DNA of 13,341 nucleotides from positions 1 through 13,341 of the forward strand of contig DGTP01000005.1 in the NCBI GenBank assembly GCA_002394335.1. The letters run 5' to 3'. Shown here piece after piece: positions 1-6,526 of this stretch. The translations under genes and the position numbers were made by a program. The notes beneath the pieces are model-generated. The model was not told where the DNA came from, searched no databases, and worked only from the letters and a program-made list of their open reading frames with translations. Source of the DNA: Bacteroidales bacterium UBA4333 (lineage in GTDB: Bacteria; Bacteroidota; Bacteroidia; Bacteroidales; Paludibacteraceae). Position 1 is the stretch's first letter; every line of letters starts with the position of its first letter.

Positions 1-112
1 TTTTAGTCCAAAAAGTCCCAAAATGATCCAAAAAAGTTCATAAAAATATATTTATTAAATTTTCTTTTTGGATTTTTTGGGGGTGTTTTGGGTGATTTTG
101 AACCAATAAATC
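1..112. repeat. Gene-less copy of the GxxExxY-flanking repeat unit
   Basis: The first 35 bases (1-35) recur exactly at 124-158, immediately before the stop-codon end of the GxxExxY gene. Bases 57-95 recur almost unchanged at 651-689, immediately outside its start codon. Here the two halves touch, with no gene between them. The unit therefore looks like an empty or internally deleted copy of the neighbouring gene-bearing unit. A-tracts (10-14, 20-23, 30-35, 42-46) and T-tracts (65-69, 73-78, 86-89, 96-99) fall about one helical turn apart, which predicts intrinsic DNA bending. The outer right end (about 100-112) has diverged from the matching end at 694-703. Confidence 0.75.
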
Positions 113-123
113 TTTCTTTTCTT

Positions 124-703
124 TTTTAGTCCAAAAAGTCCCAAAATGATCCAAAAAATTCCTAAAAAATATAATTATTTAAAATCCTTTAAAAATCATC
201 ATCCATGAGATTGCGTTGACGTGTGCTCTTGACATTGAAGTATGACACTTCGTTGGTATCCGGGTCGTAGATGTATTTCTCTGCCCGAAGCACCTTACCA
301 AAATTCAACAAGATACCTATAGGTTTCTTTGTCAAACGCAGGTAGTTATATAATTGTGCACGGTGTTCAGGAAGAATGGTTTCTACAGCCTTCAATTCCA
401 CAACAACATCATTCTCAACAACCAAATCCATACGAAAACGTTTCTCTAATAACTGACCTTTGTAATACACGGGAAGATCACATTCTGTTTCCTTCTCGTA
501 GCCGTAGTCGTCTAATTCCAAACTAAGCGCTTCTTGGTAGATTCCTTCGGAGATGCCGTAGCTATACTCGTGATGAACTTCCAATGCAGCACCGATGATG
601 TCATAGACGATGTCCGCTAATTGTATTTGTCTTTGTTCAGTTAACATGATAAATTTTCTTTTTGGATTTTTTGGGGGTGTTTTGGGTAATTTTGGACTAA
701 AAA
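124..703. mobile_element. Candidate TIR-bounded GxxExxY gene cassette
   Basis: The left edge reads TTTTAGTCCAAAA at 124. The right edge read on the other strand (703 downward) reads TTTTTAGTCCAAAA. Both arms continue as similar CCCAAAA / CCAAAAAA tracts for about 32 bp, so they form imperfect terminal inverted repeats around a single ORF. A gene-less version of the same unit lies directly adjacent (1-112). No transposase is encoded and no target-site duplication is evident, so any movement would have to be driven in trans or by recombination between repeats. The alternative is that the gene sits between copies of an unrelated bent-DNA repeat. Confidence 0.45.
189..647 (-). CDS. GxxExxY family protein (PD-(D/E)XK nuclease-like)
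   Basis: A 152-residue soluble protein. The family-defining G-x-x-E-x-x-Y motif is at residues 31-37 (GISEGIY). It is followed by the PD-(D/E)XK-type core: D74 in the strand RMDLVV and E84-L-K86 in VVELKAV, then the usual AQLYNYLR helix near 97-104. The PDDEXK-like acidic and lysine residues are intact, so it could be an active nuclease, but no substrate is established for this family and I assign none. The start is the only ATG before the conserved helix that fits. The protein is somewhat longer than the roughly 125-130 residues usual for the family. It lies 110 bp downstream of nqrE on the same strand and is enclosed by TIR-like repeats. No Bacteroidales promoter is visible directly upstream, so it may be read through from nqr. 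Confidence 0.9.
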   Translation of the reverse strand: MLTEQRQIQLADIVYDIIGAALEVHHEYSYGISEGIYQEALSLELDDYGYEKETECDLPVYYKGQLLEKRFRMDLVVENDVVVELKAVETILPEHRAQLYNYLRLTKKPIGILLNFGKVLRAEKYIYDPDTNEVSYFNVKSTRQRNLMDDDF

Positions 704-757
704 CAAAATAATAATTTTAGACCTATTTAAAAATATTCAATTTTTGTCCCCTGTTAA
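648..757. repeat. Right arm of the GxxExxY repeat and junction to nqrE
   Basis: Bases 651-703 are the right arm of the cassette and match 57-101 in its gene-less neighbour. The rest (704-757) is AT-rich with no hairpin plus T-tract that would end the nqr transcript after nqrE. No remnant of nqrF is seen here. Confidence 0.7.
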
Positions 758-1366
758 TTAGATCTCCAGGCCGCTGAAGCACATGAACGCCATCGCCATG
801 AGTCCCACGGTGATGAACGTGATACCCAGTCCCTGCAGCGGTTTGGGAACATCGTTATACTCCATTTTCTCACGAATACCTGCGAGGCAGACGATCGCCA
901 AGAACCATCCCAGACCCGAACCGAATGCGTACATGAACGCATCGCCGAGCGAGGTGATAGCCTTAGGATCCACTGCGGGCAGGCCGATACGCTGCTGCAT
1001 GAAAAGCGAACCACCCATGATAGCGCAGTTCACCGCAATCAGCGGCAGGAAGATTCCGAGGCTCGCGTAGAGCGACGGGCTGTATTTCTCCACAACCATC
1101 TCCACCAGTTGCACGATAGCGGCAATGACGGCGATGAAGAGGATGAAACTGAGGTACTCCAGATGCAGCGGCTCCAGAACGAGCGTCTGCAAGAGGTAGT
1201 TGACCGGCAGGGTAACGACGAGCACGAAAGTAACGGCTACACCCAGACCGGCTGAGGTCTTCACGTTCTTCGAAACGGCGAGGTAAGAGCACATTCCCAA
1301 GAAGTACGCGAAGATCATGTTATCCGCAAAAATCGAGCGGACAAATAAACTTAAAGCGTGTTCCAT
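758..1366 (-). CDS. nqrE: Na+-translocating NADH:quinone oxidoreductase subunit E
   Basis: A 202-residue inner-membrane protein with six hydrophobic segments. NqrE pairs with NqrD in an inverted-topology arrangement, and together they hold an intramembrane iron-sulfur centre in the electron path of the sodium pump. The two expected cysteines are present: C26 in LGMCSYLA and C114 in AVNCAIMGG, each in the half-helix position known from the Vibrio enzyme. Length is normal. The nqrD stop and the nqrE ATG share one base (TAATG), implying translational coupling. It is the last nqr gene in the window. The usual next gene, nqrF, is missing from the 757 bp that remain. Confidence 0.97.
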   Translation of the reverse strand: MEHALSLFVRSIFADNMIFAYFLGMCSYLAVSKNVKTSAGLGVAVTFVLVVTLPVNYLLQTLVLEPLHLEYLSFILFIAVIAAIVQLVEMVVEKYSPSLYASLGIFLPLIAVNCAIMGGSLFMQQRIGLPAVDPKAITSLGDAFMYAFGSGLGWFLAIVCLAGIREKMEYNDVPKPLQGLGITFITVGLMAMAFMCFSGLEI

Positions 1367-1986
1367 TACTTAGCCTCCTTATCATTAATTGAGCGATGCG
1401 CCCAGATTACACAACCTACCAAGATAAGCGCCATGGCGGGCATGAGCATCATACCGCAGTTCTCGTAACCATGGTCATAGCACCACTGTGGGATGACCTG
1501 GAAACCGAGCAACTGACCCGAACCGAGCAGTTCGCGGATGACAGCTACGATGACCAGAATGAGGGCATAACCGAAGCCGTTGCCCAGACCGTCGAGGAAC
1601 GAATCCCATGCGTTATTGGTCATGGCGAACGCTTCCAAGCGACCCATCAGAATACAGTTGGTGATGATCAGACCGAGATAGACGCTCAGCTGCATCGCTA
1701 CATCATAAGCAAAGGCTTTGAGCACCTCGCTGACGAGCGTTACCAACGCAGCCACTACCACGAGTTGCACGATGATACGTACACGCATCGGGATGGTGTT
1801 ACGCAGAAGCGACACGATGACGTTCGACATAGCGACGATGATCGTCACAGCAATACCCATCACGAGGGCAGGCTTGAGTTGTACCGTTACGGCAAGCGCC
1901 GAACAGATACCCAGAATCTGCACTACGACAGGGTTATTTGCGTTAAGAGGACCAAGCAATGTGTCCTTAGTTTTCTGACTCAACAT
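1366..1986 (-). CDS. nqrD: Na+-translocating NADH:quinone oxidoreductase subunit D
   Basis: A 206-residue membrane protein with about six transmembrane helices, homologous to NqrE and to RnfE. It forms part of the sodium-conducting membrane core. Cysteines C28 (LGICSALAV) and C111 (ITNCILMGR) sit where the Vibrio NqrD ligands of the intramembrane iron-sulfur cluster lie. Together with NqrE C26 and C114 this gives a complete four-cysteine site. Length is standard. It follows nqrC after a 3-bp gap and overlaps nqrE by one base. The NQR gene order, rather than sequence alone, distinguishes it from Rnf. Confidence 0.97.
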   Translation of the reverse strand: MLSQKTKDTLLGPLNANNPVVVQILGICSALAVTVQLKPALVMGIAVTIIVAMSNVIVSLLRNTIPMRVRIIVQLVVVAALVTLVSEVLKAFAYDVAMQLSVYLGLIITNCILMGRLEAFAMTNNAWDSFLDGLGNGFGYALILVIVAVIRELLGSGQLLGFQVIPQWCYDHGYENCGMMLMPAMALILVGCVIWAHRSINDKEAK

Positions 1987-1989
1987 ACC

Positions 1990-2679
1990 TTATTCCTCCT
2001 TTGTTTGAACGGCTTCGCCTGTTTGAACGCTTTCAGCTGTTTGAACGGCTTCGCCTGTTTGACATTGTTTTAAGAACTCTGCGTACTCGCCGAGGTTCAC
2101 TTCGAGCATCGTGCTAACGCCGGAGGAGGTGATGGTAGCGCCGGAGATGGCATCTACCTGCTCCTGTCCTTCGGCATGTTTGCCGGCTTTGAGCACAGCC
2201 ACAGACACCACTTCGCCTGCGGCGTTGCGGATATGCTTGCCCTCAAACTGCTTGCGGAACGGCAGTTCCACAATCTTGGCACCCAGACCCGGGGTCTCGG
2301 ACTCATGGTTGAAGTTGACGCCATAGACGGTGTTCTTGTCCGCATCGAGTGCGAGGTAACCGCCGATGCCGCCCCAAAGACCCTTACCGCTGAGCGGCAG
2401 GATATATTTGGTTTCGCCGTTGAGGTTCGCTACGTAAACCTCTTTGTCACCATAAGTGAGGGTGTCGTTGACAAGCGCCATGTAAATCTCTGCGGGGTTG
2501 CCGGCGGAGTAGTCCACCTTGAGCGCACCGAGGATCTGTTTCTGCTTGTCGAGCAGGATGTTCGCCTGCTGTTTCGGAGCGAGTGCCTGGCTGACAACCG
2601 CCAAGAGCACAGCTACGATGATTACCATCACCGCTGAATAGATGAAGGTATAGAGATTACTGTTCGTATTCAGTTTCAT
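1990..2679 (-). CDS. nqrC: Na+-translocating NADH:quinone oxidoreductase subunit C, with repetitive tail
   Basis: A 229-residue periplasm-facing subunit anchored by one N-terminal transmembrane helix (about residues 12-34). The flavinylation motif SGAT is at 179-182, with T182 as the expected attachment site for covalent FMN (FMN_bind domain, roughly 90-200). Known NqrC proteins take FMN here through ApbE; no apbE is in the window. The conserved domain ends near E201-C206. The last 23 residues are a hexapeptide repeat (T-G/A-E-A/S-V-Q) made by an 18-bp tandem DNA repeat at 2002-2055, which is not a usual NqrC feature. The start codon overlaps the nqrB stop as ATGA. Confidence 0.97.
   Translation of the reverse strand: MKLNTNSNLYTFIYSAVMVIIVAVLLAVVSQALAPKQQANILLDKQKQILGALKVDYSAGNPAEIYMALVNDTLTYGDKEVYVANLNGETKYILPLSGKGLWGGIGGYLALDADKNTVYGVNFNHESETPGLGAKIVELPFRKQFEGKHIRNAAGEVVSVAVLKAGKHAEGQEQVDAISGATITSSGVSTMLEVNLGEYAEFLKQCQTGEAVQTAESVQTGEAVQTKEE
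2002..2062. repeat. 18-bp tandem repeat in the nqrC 3' end
   Basis: Three full units of 18 bp start at 2002, 2020 and 2038, followed by a partial unit at 2056-2062. The first and third units are identical (TGTTTGAACGGCTTCGCC) and the middle one differs at four positions. Because 18 is a multiple of three, copy-number change would lengthen or shorten the NqrC tail without a frameshift. Confidence 0.9.
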
Positions 2680-3872
2680 AGCTTCGCCTCCCTTTTAGCA
2701 CGTTTATTAATATTTGCTTGAACAACACACCAGTCGATGAGCGGCGCAAAGGCGTTCATGAGCAGGATAGCGAGCATCATTCCCTCCGGATAACCCGGGT
2801 TGAGGACGCGCACAAGCACTGCTACGAGACCGATGAGGAAGCCGTAGATATACTTACCGCACTCGGTACGGGCGGAAGTCACAGGGTCGGTAGCCATGAA
2901 GACTGCACCAAAAGCGAAACCGCCGGAAACGAGGTGCATGTACCACGGGTACTGCGCTGCGAGGTTAGCCTCGGAGCCGAACATGTTAAAGAGCCAAGCG
3001 GTGAGACCACCACCTACGAAGACAGACAGCATCGTCTTCCATGAAGCCACGCCTGTAGCCAGCAGCAGACAAGCGCCGAGCAGGATAGCCCAGCAGCAGG
3101 TCTCGCCCACCGAACCGGGAATCAGACCGTTGAAGAGGTCCCAGAAACCGAGTTCTACTGCAGAGCCGGTGCTCATCTGCGTGAGCGGTGTAGCGCCGGA
3201 GAAACCATCTACGAGCGCGTGACCGCCGTCCCAGCCCCATGTGCCGCCGGTACGCACGAAGGGTTCGTCACCCGTCATGTGGCTCGGATAAGCAAAGAAG
3301 AGGAACGCACGCGTGATCAGCGCTACGTTGAAGATGTTATAACCCGTTCCGCCGAACACCTCTTTGGCGAAGATGACCGCGAAAGCCGTTGCTATCGCTA
3401 CCTGCCACAGCGGCGTGTTGATTGGCACGATGAGCGGAATGATGAATCCCGTAACGAGGAATCCTTCTGCCACCTCTTCGTGCTTGATCTGTGCTACGGT
3501 GAACTCGATACCCAGACCGACGATGTAACTTACCAAGATATACGGCAGTACGGCGAGGAAGCCGAAGCCGAACGCTTTCCACCAGAGAGCGCAGGTTAGA
3601 CCTGCAGCAAGTTGGCCGGTGGCGAGTAAATGCTGGTAACCTACGTTGAACATACCGAAGAGCAGCGCGGGAACCAAAGCCAGTACGACAATAATCATCG
3701 TACGCTTGGAGTCCGAACCGTCATGGATGTGCGTGCCAAGACGCTTGGCGGTTGTCTGAGGCGTGAAGAGGAAGGTATCGAAAGCGTCGTAGAACGAACT
3801 GAGCCAGTTCAGCTTGCCGCCTTCCTCGAAGTTCTTGCCGAACTTCTTCCAATTTTTATATAACCATTCCAT
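2676..3872 (-). CDS. nqrB: Na+-translocating NADH:quinone oxidoreductase subunit B
   Basis: A 398-residue polytopic membrane subunit. NqrB carries a covalently bound FMN and riboflavin and lies on the route to quinone. The flavinylation motif SGATP is seen in DGFSGATPLTQ, with the acceptor threonine at about residue 228. The N-terminal cytoplasmic stretch, the multiple transmembrane helices from about residue 58 on, and the overall length fit the family (about 400-415). I place the start at the ATG at 3872, which overlaps the nqrA stop as TGATG. A GTG one codon upstream (3875) is also in frame but less likely. The 3' end overlaps nqrC by 4 bp. Confidence 0.97.
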   Translation of the reverse strand: MEWLYKNWKKFGKNFEEGGKLNWLSSFYDAFDTFLFTPQTTAKRLGTHIHDGSDSKRTMIIVVLALVPALLFGMFNVGYQHLLATGQLAAGLTCALWWKAFGFGFLAVLPYILVSYIVGLGIEFTVAQIKHEEVAEGFLVTGFIIPLIVPINTPLWQVAIATAFAVIFAKEVFGGTGYNIFNVALITRAFLFFAYPSHMTGDEPFVRTGGTWGWDGGHALVDGFSGATPLTQMSTGSAVELGFWDLFNGLIPGSVGETCCWAILLGACLLLATGVASWKTMLSVFVGGGLTAWLFNMFGSEANLAAQYPWYMHLVSGGFAFGAVFMATDPVTSARTECGKYIYGFLIGLVAVLVRVLNPGYPEGMMLAILLMNAFAPLIDWCVVQANINKRAKREAKL

Positions 3873-5224
3873 CACTCAATCTCCTTTCTTAAATTGTCCA
3901 ACGCTTCGCGAACGATAGCCTGCAGCGGCATTTTGGAGGTGCAGACATACTCGCAGAGCGCAAAATCTTCGGGAGCCACCTCATAGGCGCCAAGGGCTTC
4001 CATCTTGTCGATGTTGCCGGCAATCATGGCTTTGATGAGGTACTCGGGGTAGATATCCATCGGGAAGACTTTGTCGTACTCGCCGGAGACGATGATCGCA
4101 CGGCGTCCGCCTTTGAGACGTGCGTCCCACTGGTAGTGCTTCTTGCCGAAGAGCCAGCGTGTGAAACGGTTGTCAAGCATGGCAGCCGGGTCGGTCTTGC
4201 CGAAATGGAACGACGAGAAGCGCGGCAGCATCCAGCCCATGAACTCGTGGTTCTCGGAGCCTTCGTCCAGCACCGTGAACTGGTTGTCATAGACAGAGAT
4301 GATGTCATCGAGGCTGATCTGACGGCCGGAGAGCACGTTGCCTGCCACATAACGGCAGGGGCACTCGGTGTGTACGTTGCTCGTGAGGATTGCGCTCACA
4401 GGCATACCCGGCAGGACATTGTAGTACTGCTTGCCGTACGCCAACGGACCGGTCAGCGCCACTTTCTTCTGGTAATCCACGATACCTTTCTGGAAGAGGC
4501 GTCCGATGATAGCCAGGTCCTGGATGTTGACGGTGAAGACCGTCTCACCCTTCGCCAGCGGCGCGAGGTTGTTGAGCTGTACGCCTACGTTTCCGGCAGG
4601 ATGCGGACCGAAGACCTCATAGAGGGTGCAGTCCTTGAGTTCGCGGAACTCGGTTGCTTTGGCGCCACCCTTGATGCCGACGAACACCGGAGCCAGTTGG
4701 CTCAGGGCGGTTACGGCAGCTTGCAGGGTAGGCAGCTGGCCTTTGAGCACCCACTCGTAGTTCGGAGCCACGGGAGCCGTGTCGAACGTAGAGATAAAGA
4801 TAGCACGAGGAGTCTTGTTCGGCAGCGCGATGCAGTCGTACGGACGCTGCTTGATGAGCGCCCAGAGACCGGACTTGAGAAGGAGTTCCTTCACATCGCC
4901 TGCGGTGTCGAACTTCTCGTACTGAACCGTAGCGTCAGCCTCGATGTCAATCGACATCACCTTGCGTCGTTCGCCGCGGACGATAGCCACGACTTTACCC
5001 GACACAGGGGACGTGAACTGCATCTGCTCAAACGCCTTGTCGTGAAAGAGCGGCGAACCGGCTTTCACGAGATCGCCTTCATGCACGTCCAGTTTGGGCG
5101 TGACACCGGCGAAATGGTCGGGCACAATATGAAAGACCTCCGGACGGCGCACGCTACCGAGCGTTTCTGCCGCAGGTCCCTCAAAAGGAATGTCCAAACC
5201 ACGTTTCAGTTTGATTTGTTGCAT
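3872..5224 (-). CDS. nqrA: Na+-translocating NADH:quinone oxidoreductase subunit A
   Basis: A 450-residue cytoplasmic subunit of the sodium-pumping respiratory NADH:quinone oxidoreductase, of normal length (about 447). The N-terminus KRGLDIPFEGPA is typical, followed by a biotinyl-lipoyl-like region (VHEGDLVKAGSPLF). The central domain is related to the RnfC and Nqo1 fold but lacks their FMN/FeS motifs, as expected. The C-terminal half contains the conserved HTECPCRYVAGN and GWMLPRF stretches. It is the first gene of the operon, about 45 nt downstream of the predicted transcription start given by the promoter at 5277-5307. As in most Bacteroidetes genes, the leader is AT-rich with no strong Shine-Dalgarno. 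Confidence 0.97.
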   Translation of the reverse strand: MQQIKLKRGLDIPFEGPAAETLGSVRRPEVFHIVPDHFAGVTPKLDVHEGDLVKAGSPLFHDKAFEQMQFTSPVSGKVVAIVRGERRKVMSIDIEADATVQYEKFDTAGDVKELLLKSGLWALIKQRPYDCIALPNKTPRAIFISTFDTAPVAPNYEWVLKGQLPTLQAAVTALSQLAPVFVGIKGGAKATEFRELKDCTLYEVFGPHPAGNVGVQLNNLAPLAKGETVFTVNIQDLAIIGRLFQKGIVDYQKKVALTGPLAYGKQYYNVLPGMPVSAILTSNVHTECPCRYVAGNVLSGRQISLDDIISVYDNQFTVLDEGSENHEFMGWMLPRFSSFHFGKTDPAAMLDNRFTRWLFGKKHYQWDARLKGGRRAIIVSGEYDKVFPMDIYPEYLIKAMIAGNIDKMEALGAYEVAPEDFALCEYVCTSKMPLQAIVREALDNLRKEIE

Positions 5225-5276
5225 AAATGTTTGTTAATTATTGTTTGATTTGTTTTTGTTACACAAAAAGCGGGCG

Positions 5277-5307
5277 CAAAGTTACTGTTTTTTTTCGACA
5301 TACGCAA
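5277..5307 (-). promoter_or_regulatory. Bacteroidales-type promoter of the nqr operon
   Basis: On the minus strand, TTG (5307-5305, within TTGCGTATGTCG), 20 bp, then TAACTTTG (5284-5277). This fits the Bacteroidetes primary sigma-factor pattern (-33 TTTG / -7 TAnnTTTG). Transcription would start near 5270, giving a 45-nt leader for nqrA. The rest of 5225-5372 is AT-rich and shows nothing else. Confidence 0.8.
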
Positions 5308-5372
5308 GCGCGCGCGTTCTTTTTTGATAAAAAAAATGAATTTGTTCAATATAGTTAGCAGACACTGAAAAA

Positions 5373-6116
5373 TCAGGTAGATACGGAGATCGGGAGACGG
5401 ATGCCGTTAACGTAATAACGGGAGAAGGGATGCGGGGGCGAGGAATGAGGGAGTGAAAGATGCTCGCGCAATGATGCGCGAGAAATGCACGATGCCCCAC
5501 TCAGACGACGGCGGGAAGGATAGATCGGTTCGAAGGTTACTTCCTCGGTGAGATGTTGGAGGTAGGCGTCGGTGACGGTTTGTTGTCCCTTGGATTTCGC
5601 GGCTTCGGCTTGGAGCTGACGGTAGATGGCCACGTACGTATATTGGTAGAAACGGGAGTAAGGCTTGAGACCGGGTTCGGGTTTGGCGTGACCTTTGACC
5701 ACGTTGAAATAATGGCGGAAGAAACGGATACGCCATTCCATGGCTTCCGGGGTAGAAGAGTGTTCCAAGGCGTGGGCTTGGCGCTGGGCTTCTTTGATGA
5801 GTTCGCGGTTGGCGACACAGGCAGCGGACCAGTGTTTAGGGAAATGGTAGGTGTATAGTTCGAAGAGTCCGTCTCTGAAACGGGAAGGGCGTACGACGAT
5901 GCGTTTCTTGTATTTACGGCCTTCTTTGACCATGTCCATGGCACCCCAAAGCATTTCAATACCGAGATCGATACGGAAATAGCGGACGCCGCGGGAATGG
6001 TGTCCGGAGCGCCTCCGGTGGCGGATATCCCTGCGGCTGGTGGCCGGGAGATTCTCGAAAGTGGCTCCTCCGTATTTCAAACGGTCCATAATGATGGTTT
6101 TTAAGTGTCGTGCCAT
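5373..6116 (-). CDS. Unrecognised basic protein
   Basis: A 247-residue protein I do not recognise. It has no signal peptide and no clear membrane segment. The N-terminal third is very basic, with an Arg/His-rich stretch at about 28-46 (SRRDIRHRRRSGHHSRG). The centre is rich in aromatics and helix formers (residues 47-175: LGIEMLWGAMDMV, HYFNVVKGHAKPEPG, YSRFYQYTYVAIYRQLQ). I see no HUH, DDE, helix-turn-helix or nuclease motif. The last 45 or so residues look low in conservation: a hairpin repeat (5463-5489) encodes about residues 210-218, suggesting the C-terminus has run into repeat DNA. A promoter lies far upstream (6440-6470), leaving a leader of about 320 nt that carries two more copies of that hairpin. 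Reality of the ORF is likely from its length; its function is unknown. Confidence 0.6.
   Translation of the reverse strand: MARHLKTIIMDRLKYGGATFENLPATSRRDIRHRRRSGHHSRGVRYFRIDLGIEMLWGAMDMVKEGRKYKKRIVVRPSRFRDGLFELYTYHFPKHWSAACVANRELIKEAQRQAHALEHSSTPEAMEWRIRFFRHYFNVVKGHAKPEPGLKPYSRFYQYTYVAIYRQLQAEAAKSKGQQTVTDAYLQHLTEEVTFEPIYPSRRRLSGASCISRASLREHLSLPHSSPPHPFSRYYVNGIRLPISVST
5463..5489. repeat. AATGAT-loop hairpin, copy 1
   Basis: CTCGCGC (5463-5469), loop AATGAT, then GCGCGAG, a perfect 7-bp stem, followed by AAATGCA. It lies inside the C-terminal coding part of the unrecognised protein. The loop and 3' flank are identical to copies 2 and 3, but the stem differs with both arms changed together. 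Confidence 0.85.
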
Positions 6117-6256
6117 GTGCTTGTAAGTGGTTTATATTCAGTTATTTTGGTGCTTCGCATTGGTTATAAAGTCTAGGATACCTCCGATGCGCCTCAATGA
6201 TTACCCTTGAATTGAGCCGTTTTGGGGTCGTTTTGGGGTGGATGAGGGGTGTTAGG

Positions 6257-6283
6257 TTGTCGCAATGATGCGACAAAAATGCA
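6257..6283. repeat. AATGAT-loop hairpin, copy 2
   Basis: TTGTCGC (6257-6263), loop AATGAT, then GCGACAA, a perfect 7-bp stem, followed by AAATGCA (6277-6283). Copy 3 starts exactly 33 bp later. Confidence 0.85.
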
Positions 6284-6289
6284 AGGGGA

Positions 6290-6316
6290 TTGTCGCAATG
6301 ATGCGACAAAAATGCA
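6290..6316. repeat. AATGAT-loop hairpin, copy 3
   Basis: Identical to copy 2 over stem, loop and the AAATGCA flank (6290-6316). The two copies form a tandem pair in the presumed leader of the unrecognised protein gene. Confidence 0.85.
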
Positions 6317-6439
6317 CAATGTAAAGGAGCGAGGCTTTAGACAAAAACCTATAAAACCCTGTCGTTAGCGTCCGTCGGGAAGCCCAATGCGAAGTTTACG
6401 GTGCAAAGGTACTACTCGCGTTCGGCAGAGTTTGCGGTG

Positions 6440-6470
6440 CAAAGATACGCATTTTTTTTGGAATATGCAA
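6440..6470 (-). promoter_or_regulatory. Bacteroidales-type promoter upstream of the unrecognised gene
   Basis: On the minus strand, TTGCATATTCC (6470-6460), then TATCTTTG at 6447-6440, with 20 bp between TTG and the TAnnTTTG box. A second TACCTTTG box (6411-6404) lies 36 bp downstream inside a local duplication but has no matching -33 element. The predicted start near 6433 is about 317 nt from the ATG at 6116. Confidence 0.7.
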
Positions 6471-6526
6471 ATTTTCGGCAACGAAAATGTGAATTTCGGC
6501 GACGGAAATGTGAAGAAAATGACTTT

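Larger units (their letters stand above)
6117..6526. other. Gene-free region with hairpins and promoter
   Basis: No credible gene here; a short plus-strand ORF at 6387-6572 runs from promoter sequence into the tandem array and looks fortuitous. Contents: an 11-bp tandem repeat (GTTTTGGGGTC/G) at about 6220-6241, two AATGAT-loop hairpins, a duplicated AGTTTnCGGTGCAAAGnTAC stretch (about 6393-6412 and 6429-6448), and a minus-strand promoter (6440-6470). Confidence 0.6.

Noticed and set aside
1..757. Degenerate nqrF pseudogene
   Set aside because: No ferredoxin-type cysteine motif or flavin-domain remnant found on either strand; the space is fully explained by the repeats and the GxxExxY gene.
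1396..2073. 225-residue plus-strand ORF opposite nqrD/nqrC
   Set aside because: Shadow of the conserved nqr genes; the composition (His/Asp/Arg-rich) is typical of antisense frames.
4136..5248. 370-residue plus-strand ORF opposite nqrA
   Set aside because: Long antisense open frame caused by codon bias of nqrA; no recognisable domain and no promoter.
6004..6018. Hairpin CCGGAG-CGC-CTCCGG in the unrecognised gene as a regulatory element
   Set aside because: Lies within coding sequence of an Arg-rich segment, where GC-rich palindromes arise easily; no second copy in the window.
5373..6116. RAYT/Y1 transposase partner of the hairpin repeats
   Set aside because: No HUH (HxH) motif or suitably placed catalytic tyrosine region can be seen in the protein.
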